The notes: generated from the sequence alone by a model not told the origin. Counted from the first letter of the stretch, positions 16,238-24,955 are shown. The stretch is 64,000 bases of DNA from Thermoflexales bacterium (GCA_025056965.1 JANWVF010000036.1:1-64000); one strand, 5' to 3'. Translations and numbers: made by a program.

Positions 16238-16974
16238 GCGAAGCCCGGCAAGCCAAACGCGCCAAGCACGGCCACGCTGGCCGGCGCAAGGACCAGCGCC
16301 GGCAAGTAGTTGGCCAGCCGAATCTTCTTCAGGTCGAGCAACGTGAGGCCGATGCCGACGATGAGCAGCGCGCCAGTGGCCGACAACACGGCCAACATAG
16401 GCGCGCTGAACCAGGCTTGCAGTTGGCCGGCCAGCAGCGAGATGCCCCCCTGCACCACGGCGATCGTGATAATCGAAAACCCCACCCCGATGCCGAGCGA
16501 GGCAGCAAAGGCCAGCGCAGCGAAGCCGTCGAGCGTGCTTTTGATGGCCAGCAGGGAGTAATCTCCGCGCAATCCGTCTTGGATCGAGCCAAGGATGGTC
16601 ATCGGCCCGACGCAGAACACCAAGCTGGCGGCGACGTAACCTCGGATGAAGCGGGCAGTGCTTTCGGCATCGCCGCTGCGGGCAAAGCGCCGCTCCAGCG
16701 CTGCGCCCAAGCGATGCAGCGCGCCGTCAATATCCAGCCACTCGCCTAAGATGCCGCCGAACAGGATGCTGAGCAGAATGACGATGAACTTGAACGGCGC
16801 GTTCTCTTGATCGGCCATGGCGTCCACTATGTTGAGAATGGCATAGCCGAGGGTGCTCAGGCCGAGGCCGGTGAGCACGGTCTCGCGCATCCGCGTCGGC
16901 AGGCGATTGCCCAGGGATACACCCAGCGCCGTGCCGATCAACACCGTGACGATGTTCAGGATCGTGCCGATCAT
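16234..16974 (-). CDS. DUF554 family membrane protein
   Basis: 246 residues, mostly hydrophobic, with about seven predicted membrane segments. The start MIGTILNIVTVLIGTALGV and the GLGLSTLGYAI, FSIITIAVVQGG and GIGLTLLDLKKIRLANYLPALVL segments match DUF554 (YdfK/YqgA-like) proteins of unknown, possibly transport, function. GAGGAG directly abuts the ATG, an unusually tight SD spacing. The stop overlaps the stop of convergent der. Confidence 0.85.
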   Translation of the reverse strand: MIGTILNIVTVLIGTALGVSLGNRLPTRMRETVLTGLGLSTLGYAILNIVDAMADQENAPFKFIVILLSILFGGILGEWLDIDGALHRLGAALERRFARSGDAESTARFIRGYVAASLVFCVGPMTILGSIQDGLRGDYSLLAIKSTLDGFAALAFAASLGIGVGFSIITIAVVQGGISLLAGQLQAWFSAPMLAVLSATGALLIVGIGLTLLDLKKIRLANYLPALVLAPASVAVLGAFGLPGFA

Positions 16975-17055
16975 CTCCTCTGGCTTCTCTGAGATTCCGG
17001 AGATTCGGGTTAGGGGGCGAGGACTGGAGGACGCGCGGCTGCGCTTGCCGGTCGC

Positions 17056-17283
17056 TCATTCATCGTCGTCGTCTGTTCCCATTACCCTCACGCGCAATTC
17101 GGCTTGGTCGAGCAAGCGAGCGCAGTGTGCCGCGAGCTGTTGGCCGCGCGCGTAGAGTTCCAACGATCGGTCGAGGGGCAATTCGCCGCGCTCGAGTTGC
17201 ACGACGATCGCCTCGAGCTGTTGGAACGCTTGCTCGAAGGTCAGCTGCTCGATGGCTAACTCGGCGGTCTCTTTCTTGGGCAT
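17056..17283 (-). CDS. xseB: Exodeoxyribonuclease VII small subunit
   Basis: 75 residues matching XseB: LTFEQAFQQLEAIVVQLERGELPLDRSLELYARGQQL is the family's helical hairpin (shown here in fragments of LTFEQAFQQLE and LERGELPLDRSLELY), followed by an acidic tail ending DDDDE. It assembles with XseA to degrade single-stranded DNA. xseA is not adjacent, so this copy is separated from its partner. No SD; TAACAT ends 6 nt before the ATG. Confidence 0.9.
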   Translation of the reverse strand: MPKKETAELAIEQLTFEQAFQQLEAIVVQLERGELPLDRSLELYARGQQLAAHCARLLDQAELRVRVMGTDDDDE

Positions 17284-17289
17284 GGGCGG

Positions 17290-17295
17290 ATGTTA
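17290..17295 (-). promoter_or_regulatory. -10 box TAACAT, leaderless-type (xseB)
   Basis: TAACAT with a 6-nt gap to the xseB ATG at 17283 and no SD in between. Confidence 0.5.
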
Positions 17296-17343
17296 CCGCA
17301 CGGGACGAATGCCGGGGCGTGAAGCTGAGCAGCTCACTACATG

Positions 17344-17349
17344 TAGAAT
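17344..17349 (+). promoter_or_regulatory. -10 box TAGAAT upstream of tRNA-Sec
   Basis: TAGAAT ends 16 nt before the 5' end of the mature tRNA, allowing a short 5' leader removed by RNase P. The -35 is not obvious. Confidence 0.4.
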
Positions 17350-17365
17350 CCTTTTCGCTCGTCAG

Positions 17366-17459
17366 GAGGGTGGATACGCCCCGGTGGGCGTCCTGGTCTT
17401 CAAAACCAGTGGCAGGTTGCTCGGCAAGCTGCGGTGAGTTCGACTCTCATCCGCCCTCG
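17366..17459 (+). tRNA. selC: tRNA-Sec (anticodon TCA)
   Basis: A 94-nt selenocysteine tRNA. Acceptor stem of 8 bp (17366-17373 with 17451-17458, one T-G wobble), a 6-bp D-stem ACGCCC/GGGCGT with a CGGT loop, anticodon arm CTGGT-CTTCAAA-ACCAG with TCA at 34-36, a long variable arm (17410-17433) and T-arm GTGAG-TTCGACT-CTCAT. The 8+5 acceptor/T-arm geometry and long D-stem are diagnostic of bacterial tRNA-Sec. It implies a selenoprotein system (SelA, SelB, SelD), though none of those genes is in the window. CCA is not encoded. Confidence 0.96.
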
Positions 17460-17475
17460 TATTCGTCGCGGGTGC

Positions 17476-18543
17476 TTAGTCCGCGAATTCGTCCATGCCT
17501 TCGTCCTCTTCGCCGATCTCTGGCTTGGTCGCTACGGCGAACTGCGCTGCCTGCCCTTTGGCAATGGACTCGCGGATCTGTGCTTCGATCTTGGCAGCTA
17601 CGTCCGGGTGCTCGGCCAAGTAGGCCTTAGCGTTCTCGCGCCCCTGACCGATGCGCGTGCCTTCGTACATAAAGAAGGTACCGCGTTTCTCGATGATGTT
17701 CATGCCCGTGGCCACATCCAGCATGTCGCTGAGCGTGCTGATGCCCTCGTTGTACATGATGTCGAACTCGGCCTCTTTGAAGGGTGGAGCGACCTTGTTC
17801 TTGGTCACGCGCACGCGCGTGCGGCTGCCGGTCACCTCGCCGCCGGACTTGATGGCCTGTACTCGGCGCACATCCAAGCGCACCGAGGCGTAAAAGCGCA
17901 ACGCCATGCCGCCGGTGGTCGTCTCAGGGTTGCCGAACATGACGCCAATCTTCTGGCGGAGCTGGTTGGTGAAGATGATGGCCGTGTTGGTCTGCTTGAT
18001 CACGCCGGCCAGCCGCCGAAGCGCCTTGCTCATCAGCCGCGCCTGAACGCCGGGTTGCAGGTCGGTGATCTCGCCTTCGATCTCGGCCTTGGGCACTAGC
18101 GCGGCCACCGAGTCAATGACGATGACGTCAATCGCGTTGGATCGGATGAGCTGTTCGGCGATGTCGAACGCTTGCTCGCCGGTATCGGGTTGCGAGATCA
18201 GCAAGTCGTTCACGTTCACGCCGCAGCGCGCCGCGTAGGCCGGGTCGAGCGCATGTTCCATGTCAATATAGGCAGCGATGCCGCCGCGCTTCTGCGCCTG
18301 CGCCACGATGTGCTGACAAATCGTGGTTTTGCCCGACGACTCCGGCCCGTAAATCTCGGTAATGCGTCCACGCGGAATGCCGCCGACGCCAAGCGCAATA
18401 TCTAACGCCAGGCTGCCGGTAGGGATGACGTCTACGTTCATGTGAGACGCCTCGCCTAGGCGCATCACCGCCCCTTCGCCGTGCGCTTTGAGGATGGAGG
18501 CGAGCGCAATATCGAGCGCTTTCTTCTTTGCATCTGCTGCCAT
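17476..18543 (-). CDS. recA: Recombinase RecA
   Basis: 355 residues, full length. Walker [10 protein letters not shown], the Walker B region [13 protein letters not shown], loop L1 and L2 regions, and the [20 protein letters not shown] segment are canonical. The acidic C-terminus ends [11 protein letters not shown]. RecA drives homologous recombination and SOS induction. Transcription runs from a promoter at 18606-18634 through a LexA-type operator, and AGGAGAG gives a good SD. The 3' end is 16 bp from convergent tRNA-Sec. Confidence 0.98.
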   Translation of the reverse strand: MAADAKKKALDIALASILKAHGEGAVMRLGEASHMNVDVIPTGSLALDIALGVGGIPRGRITEIYGPESSGKTTICQHIVAQAQKRGGIAAYIDMEHALDPAYAARCGVNVNDLLISQPDTGEQAFDIAEQLIRSNAIDVIVIDSVAALVPKAEIEGEITDLQPGVQARLMSKALRRLAGVIKQTNTAIIFTNQLRQKIGVMFGNPETTTGGMALRFYASVRLDVRRVQAIKSGGEVTGSRTRVRVTKNKVAPPFKEAEFDIMYNEGISTLSDMLDVATGMNIIEKRGTFFMYEGTRIGQGRENAKAYLAEHPDVAAKIEAQIRESIAKGQAAQFAVATKPEIGEEDEGMDEFAD

Positions 18544-18586
18544 TGCTATCTCTCCTGTGCGCGCTGCCGCGGCGGGCAGCGCAGTC

Positions 18587-18598
18587 GAACAACTGTTC
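18587..18598. promoter_or_regulatory. SOS (LexA) box upstream of recA
   Basis: GAACAACTGTTC is a palindrome matching GAAC-N4-GTTC, the LexA/DinR operator of Gram-positive bacteria and several other phyla. It lies 7 bp downstream of the recA -10, across the transcript start, an ideal place for repression. Confidence 0.85.
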
Positions 18599-18605
18599 TA
18601 AAAAG

Positions 18606-18634
18606 ATTATATCGGCATTCGTATAGCCGAGCAA
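18606..18634 (-). promoter_or_regulatory. recA promoter
   Basis: Minus strand: TTGCTC (18634-18629), 17-bp spacer, TATAAT (18611-18606). The transcript would begin around 18599, at the edge of the SOS box, giving a leader of about 55 nt with an SD sequence. Confidence 0.75.
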
Positions 18635-18639
18635 GCTTG

Positions 18640-19923
18640 CTAACGCACCACCAGCTGCTCGCGTTCCGGCCCGACGCTCGCCATCGTTACCTGAACGCCC
18701 GCCAACGCCTCGATGCGTGCGATGTAAGCACGCGCCTCGCCCGGCAGATCCTCGAAGCGGCGCGCCGAGGAGACGTCGCACTTCCACCCCGGCAGCTCCT
18801 CGTAGATCGGTTGGCACTGCCCTAGGATCTCGATGTCTTGCGGAAAGTCTTCGAGCCGCTCGCCGCGATAGGCATAGGCGATGCAGATGCGCAACGGGTC
18901 GAGGCCGGTGAGGATGTCGAGCTTAGTCAGTACCAGCTCGGTCAAGCCGTTCATCTGTGCGGCGTAGCGCAGCGCCACGCCGTCGAACCAGCCCACCCGG
19001 CGCGGCCGGCCGGTCGTCGCACCGTATTCGTCCCAAGGATTAGCGCCCGTGCCGCGCAGGCGCAGCGCCAAGTCGCCTTCAACCTCGGTGACGAACGGGC
19101 CCGCGCCGACGCGCGTGCAGAACGCCTTGGCCATGCCGACGACGCGCGCGATCGCCTGCGCCGGCGCACCCAGGCCGGTTAGCACGCCGCCGATCGTGGC
19201 ATTGGACGACGTGACGAAGGGGTAAGTGCCGTGGTCTATGTCGAGCATGACGGCCTGCGCGCCCTCGGCCAGCACGCGCTTGCCCTGCGCCAGGGCGCGG
19301 TGCAGCGTGCGAAAGGTGTTGGCCAGGTAGGGCGACACCTGTCGCGCAGCCTCGCCGTATTGAGACGCGACGGCCTGTGCGTCAAGCGGTGGCCGCCCGT
19401 ATTCGCGTTCGAGCACGCGGTTGACGCGCAGCGTATGTTCGTAGACCGCCTCGGCAAAGCGCTCCGGGTTGCGCATCAGCCCGGCGCGCAGGCCGACACG
19501 CGCGGCTTTGTCGCTATAGGCGAAGCCGATGCCGCGCTGCGTGGTGCCGATGCCCCCGCGGGTGGCCTCGCGCGCGGCGTCCAGCGCGATGTGGCCGGGC
19601 AAGATGACGTGCGCTGCCTCGCTGATCTGAAGGTTCTCCGGCGTGACCGGGAAACCGGCCGCGACGATCTCATCGCGTTCTTTCAAGAAGTTGATCGGAT
19701 TCAACACGACGCCGTTGCCGATGATGTTCAGGCAACGTTCGCGGAAGATGCCGGCCGGCAGCAGATGCAGCTTGAACACGCTGCGGCCGATGGTGATGGT
19801 ATGGCCGGCGTTGTCGCCGCCGTTGAACCGGGCAACGATGTCCGCCTCGGCCGCCAGCGCATCGGTAATCCGGCCTTTGCCCTCGTCGCCCCATTGGGCG
19901 CCTAACAATACGGTGATTGGCAT
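18640..19923 (-). CDS. purA: Adenylosuccinate synthetase
   Basis: 427 residues, full length. GAQWGDEGKG is the N-terminal GTP-binding loop with the catalytic Asp; FNGGDNAGHTI, the GTTQRGIG switch region, ATTGRPRRVGWFD and TKLDILTGL follow in order. It converts IMP and aspartate to adenylosuccinate using GTP. Only 37 bp separate it from the upstream DUF6483 gene on the same strand, so it probably closes the MFS-deacetylase-DUF6483-purA transcription unit. Confidence 0.97.
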   Translation of the reverse strand: MPITVLLGAQWGDEGKGRITDALAAEADIVARFNGGDNAGHTITIGRSVFKLHLLPAGIFRERCLNIIGNGVVLNPINFLKERDEIVAAGFPVTPENLQISEAAHVILPGHIALDAAREATRGGIGTTQRGIGFAYSDKAARVGLRAGLMRNPERFAEAVYEHTLRVNRVLEREYGRPPLDAQAVASQYGEAARQVSPYLANTFRTLHRALAQGKRVLAEGAQAVMLDIDHGTYPFVTSSNATIGGVLTGLGAPAQAIARVVGMAKAFCTRVGAGPFVTEVEGDLALRLRGTGANPWDEYGATTGRPRRVGWFDGVALRYAAQMNGLTELVLTKLDILTGLDPLRICIAYAYRGERLEDFPQDIEILGQCQPIYEELPGWKCDVSSARRFEDLPGEARAYIARIEALAGVQVTMASVGPEREQLVVR

Positions 19924-19960
19924 ATGCTCGTCGTTAGTCTTGGCGTCTTTCGTCCCGCAC

Positions 19961-20629
19961 TTATGCGTCGCCTAGACGCGCCTCCAGCTCGGCCAGTCCG
20001 GCCTCCACTTCGTCGCGCGGCAGGCCGCCCAGGAGCAGCTCGTGATCTTTCAGCCCTAGCAGCCGCTCGTAGAAGGCAATGCCGGCCTCGATCAGCGACA
20101 CGTCGTCCGGCGCGGCGTCCAGCAGCTGATACAGGTCGTCCTCGGCATCGGCGAAGCGATGGACGCGTTCATGATAGCGAAAGAGGCGTTCGCGCGTCGC
20201 ATATGGGATGTCGAAGTGCTCCAGCTTCTCGATCAGCTCGTCCACTCGCGCGATGTCATCTTTGGCGACGCCGAAAGGCTGGCGCAGCAACGCCTCGATG
20301 AGGATGTTCGCAGCTTTGAGGTAGCAGGTTTGTGCCACTTCGTATTCGCCTGCCAAGGCGTGCCAGTCGCCGTCGGCGATCAGCAAGTCACCGAGCACAA
20401 TGCTTTTGTTCGTATCGCCGACCTGGGCCATGCCCGTCGTCAGAATCAGGTAATCGTCGGGCGCATCGCGGACGAACTGCGGCTGCATACCCAACAACTC
20501 GCGGTAGGCCAAGTCGAGCTGTTCGCGCGCCTCGGCGCGCCGATCCTCGCTGAGCAGTTGTTTGAGGGCGAGCAGAAACTCGCCGAACTGCTCGATCATG
20601 CGTTTGACGTAGTCCTGAGAATAGGGCAT
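19961..20629 (-). CDS. DUF6483 family protein
   Basis: 222 residues, soluble and strongly helical, starting MPYSQDYVKRMIEQFGEFLLALKQLL. That opening and the following EAREQLDLAYRELLGM stretch fit DUF6483, a family I recall from Chloroflexota and Firmicutes without known function. The second half contains TPR-like helical pairs (residues about 85-200). The start is 11 bp after the deacetylase stop, so the two are co-transcribed. Confidence 0.65.
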   Translation of the reverse strand: MPYSQDYVKRMIEQFGEFLLALKQLLSEDRRAEAREQLDLAYRELLGMQPQFVRDAPDDYLILTTGMAQVGDTNKSIVLGDLLIADGDWHALAGEYEVAQTCYLKAANILIEALLRQPFGVAKDDIARVDELIEKLEHFDIPYATRERLFRYHERVHRFADAEDDLYQLLDAAPDDVSLIEAGIAFYERLLGLKDHELLLGGLPRDEVEAGLAELEARLGDA

Positions 20630-20640
20630 ACGATAGACGA

Positions 20641-21744
20641 TTACTTGAGGCCGTTGAGAGCGGCAAGCGTGGCGATTAGGTCCTCAACCGGCGCATCCTC
20701 GGCCGGGCATGGACCAAGGGGATCTTCTATGTCGGCGAGGTTGCCCTGCATGATGCGGAGTGCGTTCAGCACGCCGAAGCTAAGTGCCTGAAGGTCGTAG
20801 CCACCCTCGAGCACGACAACCATCTTGCCACCGCATAGCGCGTCGCTCAACTCACACAGCACGCGCATCATGCGCGCGAAGCCGGCCAGCGAGACGTGCA
20901 TATGGGCCAGTGGATCGCGCCAGTGTGCGTCGAAGCCAGCCGAGACCAGCAACAGGCTGGGGCGAAAGCGGTGCGCAGCCGGGACGACGATCTCATCGAA
21001 GACAAGCGCGTAGCCGAAGTCGCCCGTCTCCGACGGCAGCGGCACGTTGATCGTCGCACCGCGCCCCGCGCCGTCGCCCCGCTCATCCACTGCGCCGCTG
21101 CCGGGGTAAATCCAGCCGTACTCATGAATCGAGACATACAGCACGCGCGGGTCATCATAGAAGATGGCCTGCGTGCCGTTGCCGTGATGCACATCAAAGT
21201 CCACGATCATCACGCGCTCCGGCCGCGCGTTGCGGTGGTTGCGCACCGCTGCAGGTGACCAGGCGTAGTCGTCGTCGGCGTCAATGTCGTCCAGGGCACG
21301 CTTGGCTGCGAAGGCGACGTTGTTGAACAGGCAGAACCCTTCGCCGTGGTCAGCGAAGGCGTGATGCCCCGGAGGCCGGACGAGCGCGAAGGCACGCTGC
21401 ACCGCGCCCTTCAACACGGCTTCGGTCGCCGCCAGGCTAGCGCCGACCGCCATTGCCGCCGCCTGAAAGGATGCCGCAGTGATGTAGGTGTCTGGGTTGA
21501 GCCTGCCTTGCCCTCGTTCGCTGAGCGCATATACCCGCGAGACGTAGGACGGTGAATGCAGCGCGGTCAGCTGCGCGAAGCTAGCCGGCCCAAACGGCAG
21601 CGCCTCCAGCGAAGTGAGCGCGCCTCGCTCGCGCAGCACGTTCATGATCGCTTCGAGCCGGCGCGCGTTCTCGGGATGTCCGGGCCAGTCGTGTTCGAGG
21701 AAGATGGGGTCATAGAGATAGCCGACCGTGGGCATAGCGATCAC
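20641..21744 (-). CDS. Histone-deacetylase-family (AcuC-like) deacetylase
   Basis: 367 residues of the arginase/deacetylase superfamily. Catalytic and zinc motifs are intact: RPPGHHAFADHGEGFC (tandem His), IVDFDVHHGNGT (Asp and His ligands), SAGFDAHWRDPL (Asp ligand) and the C-terminal LEGGYD. Bacterial members remove acetyl groups from proteins such as acetyl-CoA synthetase or from small amides such as acetylpolyamines. GTG 21744 overlaps the MFS stop as GTGA; ATG 21735 is the alternative start. Part of the operon leading to purA. Confidence 0.9.
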   Translation of the reverse strand: MIAMPTVGYLYDPIFLEHDWPGHPENARRLEAIMNVLRERGALTSLEALPFGPASFAQLTALHSPSYVSRVYALSERGQGRLNPDTYITAASFQAAAMAVGASLAATEAVLKGAVQRAFALVRPPGHHAFADHGEGFCLFNNVAFAAKRALDDIDADDDYAWSPAAVRNHRNARPERVMIVDFDVHHGNGTQAIFYDDPRVLYVSIHEYGWIYPGSGAVDERGDGAGRGATINVPLPSETGDFGYALVFDEIVVPAAHRFRPSLLLVSAGFDAHWRDPLAHMHVSLAGFARMMRVLCELSDALCGGKMVVVLEGGYDLQALSFGVLNALRIMQGNLADIEDPLGPCPAEDAPVEDLIATLAALNGLK

Positions 21745-23111
21745 TTACCGATGCTCATGAGCGAACGGCGACGGCTGGCCGGGTCTTGCAGAACCGACAC
21801 CACCAACACGCTACCGATGATGAGGATCACGGCATTGGCCAGGAACGGCCCGGCGCGATCCCAATCGTATAGCACGCCCATCACCAACGGGCCGAACACC
21901 TGACCCGTGGATTGCGCTAAGGTATACAGGCCGAAGCCGATGCCGCGTTGCTTTCCACCGGTCATATCGGCGACCATCGCTTGTTCGGCCGGCACGGCGG
22001 CCGCATAGCAGGCCGCTTCGAGCGTGGCGAAGAGCATCAGCGCCACGATGGCCAGGCCAACGCTCGGGAAGAGCATGCTCAGGAAGGGGATTGTCAACGA
22101 GAACAAGCCACTCATCGTCAAGCCGACGACAATCGGCGGCTTGCGCCCGAAGCGATCGGCCATTTGCCCCAAGCGCGAGGGTAAGAACGCCCAAATCAGC
22201 GCTGCCGGAGCATAGGCTAAGCCGATCAACAACAGGTTCTGCGTCAGATGGTCTTGGATGAAAGTGAGGATGAACGGCGCCAGGCCATACGAGGATGCCG
22301 TGGTCAATGTGACGATCGCCATCAAGACGAACAGCTGAGGGTCTATGCTCTGGCGCGCCTCCGTTTCTTGCGCCGCCTCAATCAGCGCGTATTGGCGCGT
22401 CTCCGGCACCGTCCGCACGGCTAACGCGAGGGCGAACAGCCCGCCCAGTGCGTATATCACGAAGATCGCCGACCACACCGTTTGATTCAAGCGCAATCCC
22501 TGCGCCGGGTCGAAGCCGAACAGCAGCAGGATAGGCAGCGCAACCAAGCCCCCATACAGACCGCCTCGATACTGCGCCTCTTCGGTGTAGCCAAAGCTGG
22601 AGCCGCGGCCGCTCCGTCGGGCTAAGTCTGCCGTGATGGTGTATGAGGCAAGCAACATCGTGCCTAGCCCAAAGCCCTGCACCGTGCGCGCGACGAAGAG
22701 CATGGCGACGGCGAACGATGCATCGGCCTGAAAGGTGATCCCGGCGATTTGCAAACTGAATTCGCGGGCAAAGATGAACAAAACCATGGCCAGAAACAGG
22801 ATGCCAACGCCGAGGCACAAGAAAAGCTTGCGGCCATAAACATCCATGCTGCGCCCGATGATCGGCCGCGCGATCGCCATCATGAAAGCCGGGATGGCAA
22901 ACAACAGGCCCTTCTCCAGCCCACTGGCGTTGAAGTTGCCCGAATAGATCGGCAGCGCAGCGACCAGCACCGAGGTCGCCAGTGATGCGAAACGGATGAC
23001 GGTCTGTAGCCGGTGCAGGCTGCGGCGCGTTTCCGATAGGTGTGTGAGCAGCGCTGTAGCGTCCTGAACGACCGGAAGCTCTTCTCGCGCGCTCTCGACT
23101 GCTTGCTGCAT
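21741..23111 (-). CDS. Major facilitator superfamily transporter
   Basis: 456 residues with about twelve membrane segments after a roughly 35-residue cytosolic N-terminus. Signatures include GRSMDVYGRKLFL (the MFS loop 2-3 motif) and its second-half repeat GQMADRFGRKPPI. Likely a drug or metabolite exporter; the substrate is unknown. ATG 23111 is preferred over a frame extended by 73 residues, which is Arg-rich and low-complexity. TACAAT ends 9 nt before the ATG, so the operon mRNA may be leaderless. Confidence 0.9.
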   Translation of the reverse strand: MQQAVESAREELPVVQDATALLTHLSETRRSLHRLQTVIRFASLATSVLVAALPIYSGNFNASGLEKGLLFAIPAFMMAIARPIIGRSMDVYGRKLFLCLGVGILFLAMVLFIFAREFSLQIAGITFQADASFAVAMLFVARTVQGFGLGTMLLASYTITADLARRSGRGSSFGYTEEAQYRGGLYGGLVALPILLLFGFDPAQGLRLNQTVWSAIFVIYALGGLFALALAVRTVPETRQYALIEAAQETEARQSIDPQLFVLMAIVTLTTASSYGLAPFILTFIQDHLTQNLLLIGLAYAPAALIWAFLPSRLGQMADRFGRKPPIVVGLTMSGLFSLTIPFLSMLFPSVGLAIVALMLFATLEAACYAAAVPAEQAMVADMTGGKQRGIGFGLYTLAQSTGQVFGPLVMGVLYDWDRAGPFLANAVILIIGSVLVVSVLQDPASRRRSLMSIGK

Positions 23112-23120
23112 TAAACGAGC

Positions 23121-23126
23121 ATTGTA
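23121..23126 (-). promoter_or_regulatory. -10 box TACAAT, leaderless-type (MFS operon)
   Basis: TACAAT with a 9-nt gap to ATG 23111; no SD. Confidence 0.55.
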
Positions 23127-23239
23127 ACCGCACGTAGCACGCGGATTTGCGCGTCCGTGGGCAGGCAGCGTGCTTCGCACAGGCCATTCGCTTCGCTCCC
23201 CCAACGATGCACGCTGCAGGGCGTCGGGAGACATTCGTC

Positions 23240-23245
23240 TAGAAT
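23240..23245 (+). promoter_or_regulatory. -10 box TAGAAT, leaderless-type (NBR1-Ig lipoprotein)
   Basis: TAGAAT with a 6-nt gap to GTG 23252 and no SD. It supports the GTG start. Confidence 0.55.
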
Positions 23246-23251
23246 AACCGC

Positions 23252-24019
23252 GTGGAGTTGCGCAAGCTCGGTCGGCGCGCGTTCGCCGTGGCGCTCCTCG
23301 TCGCGGCCTCCGCCTGCGGTAATCCTCCACCCAGCGATCTTAAGCCGATGGTCGCGATCGTGACCCCGCCCGATGGGGCGCGCTATGAGCCCGGCGAGAA
23401 GATCTCTCTGACGGTCGCTGCCGCGGCCAGCCGCAACGTGATCCGCGTCGAAATCATGCTCGACGGTCAGATCGTCGCGGTGCAACCCAACCCCGAGCCG
23501 TCGCTCACCTTCTCGACGCGCATCGAGTATGCGCCGCGCGCGCAAGGACGCCTGCGGTTGAGTGCGGTGGCCGTGGATTCGGCCGGGGTCGCCAGCGCAC
23601 CCTATACCATTACGCTGATTGTCGGCGATGAGTCGTCTGCTGCCTTGCCGCCGATCGAGATGACGCCGGTCATCGGCCCGGGTGGGTGCGTCCTCATGGC
23701 GGACTTCGTCGAGGACGTCAACGTTCCGGATGGCACGCCGATCCCTGCCGGGACGACCTTCGTCAAGACCTGGCGCATGCGCAACACCAGCAGTTGCGAT
23801 TGGGGCGAGGGCTACGCGATCGCCTTCTTCTCGGACACGCCAATGCACCCGACCGGTAGTGAGCCAATCCGGCCGACGCCCAGCAACGGCTTGTTCGAGG
23901 TCAGCGTGCCGTTAACCGCACCGACCCAACCGGGCATCTACACGACGACGTGGCGGCTGAGGGATCCCGCCGGGCGCTTCTTCGGCAACCGGGTGTTTGC
24001 CGTCATCCGCGTACCGTGA
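23252..24019 (+). CDS. NBR1-Ig-like domain lipoprotein
   Basis: 255 residues. A lipoprotein signal peptide ends in VAASAC with the lipidated Cys at residue 22. Residues about 30-125 form an Ig-like beta domain (IVTPPDGARYEPGEKISLTV). Residues about 140-255 match the NBR1-type Ig domain: FVKTWRMRNTSSCDWGEGY and GIYTTTWRLRDPAG have the conserved Trp pattern. It probably stands on the outer face of the membrane as a binding or structural protein. Such proteins are common in Chloroflexota. Starts at GTG with a -10 box 6 nt upstream. Confidence 0.8.
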   Translation: MELRKLGRRAFAVALLVAASACGNPPPSDLKPMVAIVTPPDGARYEPGEKISLTVAAAASRNVIRVEIMLDGQIVAVQPNPEPSLTFSTRIEYAPRAQGRLRLSAVAVDSAGVASAPYTITLIVGDESSAALPPIEMTPVIGPGGCVLMADFVEDVNVPDGTPIPAGTTFVKTWRMRNTSSCDWGEGYAIAFFSDTPMHPTGSEPIRPTPSNGLFEVSVPLTAPTQPGIYTTTWRLRDPAGRFFGNRVFAVIRVP

Positions 24020-24036
24020 GCGACGCCGGTGAGACT

Positions 24037-24948
24037 TCATCGCTCTTCGCCTCTTTCGTGGCCGTTGGCCTGACAGTGGGCAATGTTCGGCGCGAAGTCG
24101 TCCAGCATTTCCGATGGGATGCGCCGGGGCGCGCCCGAGCGCACATCGGCGCACACGCCCAGGATGTTGATGCGCGCCAATAACGCACCGTCGGCCGGGC
24201 GCGTCACGCTGAAGTGGCGCATGGCCGTTGCGCGCTTCACCTGCGATAACCAGGCGGTAATCTCGATCTCGTCGTCGAACAGCGCCGGCCGCAGATACTC
24301 GATCCACATGCGCCGGTAGAAGATGCCGATGCCGGCTTCGGCCATGCGCGTGACCGGCCAGCGGTAGTGGGCGATGCACTGCATCCCGCATTCCTCGGCC
24401 CATTCGGCGTAAACAGCGTTGTTCACGTGGCCGGCCGAGTCGCATTCGCGCCACTGCACGCGCTTGCGCAGGCGATATGCGCCTTCGGGCGCAGGCGGGG
24501 CAGATGGAAATCGCTCGCGCGGTGCGAAGGATGCAGGTGCGCCCTCCGGCCAGAAGGTGTGGATCAGCTCGTCGGGAATGGGAATGGGTTTTTGCGTTGC
24601 AGCGTCTAGAAAGGCCCAGTCGGTCGTTGCGCGAGCGACGAGCGCGCCGGTCGCCGCCGAATAGAGCTCGTAGGCGCGCCGCGAGGTGACGCGACGGAAG
24701 TCGGCCACCCAGGTCTTCACCTCGACCGTGTCGCCATATTGCACCGGACGGACGTACTCGATGTCGGTGGCATGTGCATACCACACGCGCCCCATCTGGG
24801 CATATCGCCGCAGATCGTAGCCTGCTGCCGCCGACGCCTCAAAGGCTGCCTCTTGCATGTAGCGCAGGTAGTTGGCGTTGTTGACGTGGCCGTAAGGGTC
24901 GCATTCGTAGAAGCGCACCTTGAACGTGCTGGTGTGGACGTGTGGCAT
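24037..24948 (-). CDS. Double-hotdog acyl-thioesterase (4HBT family)
   Basis: 303 residues made of two hotdog domains. Each has the 4HBT hallmark: FKVRFYECDPYGHVNNANYL near residue 10 and VQWRECDSAGHVNNAVYAEW near residue 165. The catalytic Asp of each follows the E/C-D-x-x-G-H-V-N-N motif. Fused hotdogs of this kind are seen in acyl-ACP thioesterase-like and 4-hydroxybenzoyl-CoA thioesterase-like proteins that release fatty acids. ATG 24948 has TATGAT 7 nt upstream; ATG 24960 adds four residues and would overlap that box. Convergent with the lipoprotein gene. Confidence 0.85.
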   Translation of the reverse strand: MPHVHTSTFKVRFYECDPYGHVNNANYLRYMQEAAFEASAAAGYDLRRYAQMGRVWYAHATDIEYVRPVQYGDTVEVKTWVADFRRVTSRRAYELYSAATGALVARATTDWAFLDAATQKPIPIPDELIHTFWPEGAPASFAPRERFPSAPPAPEGAYRLRKRVQWRECDSAGHVNNAVYAEWAEECGMQCIAHYRWPVTRMAEAGIGIFYRRMWIEYLRPALFDDEIEITAWLSQVKRATAMRHFSVTRPADGALLARINILGVCADVRSGAPRRIPSEMLDDFAPNIAHCQANGHERGEER

Positions 24949-24955
24949 CGGCAGA

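Noticed and set aside
23112-23330. N-terminal extension of the MFS protein
   Set aside because: Arg-rich, low-complexity, overlaps the divergent lipoprotein gene start, and a TACAAT box plus ATG 23111 give a better start.
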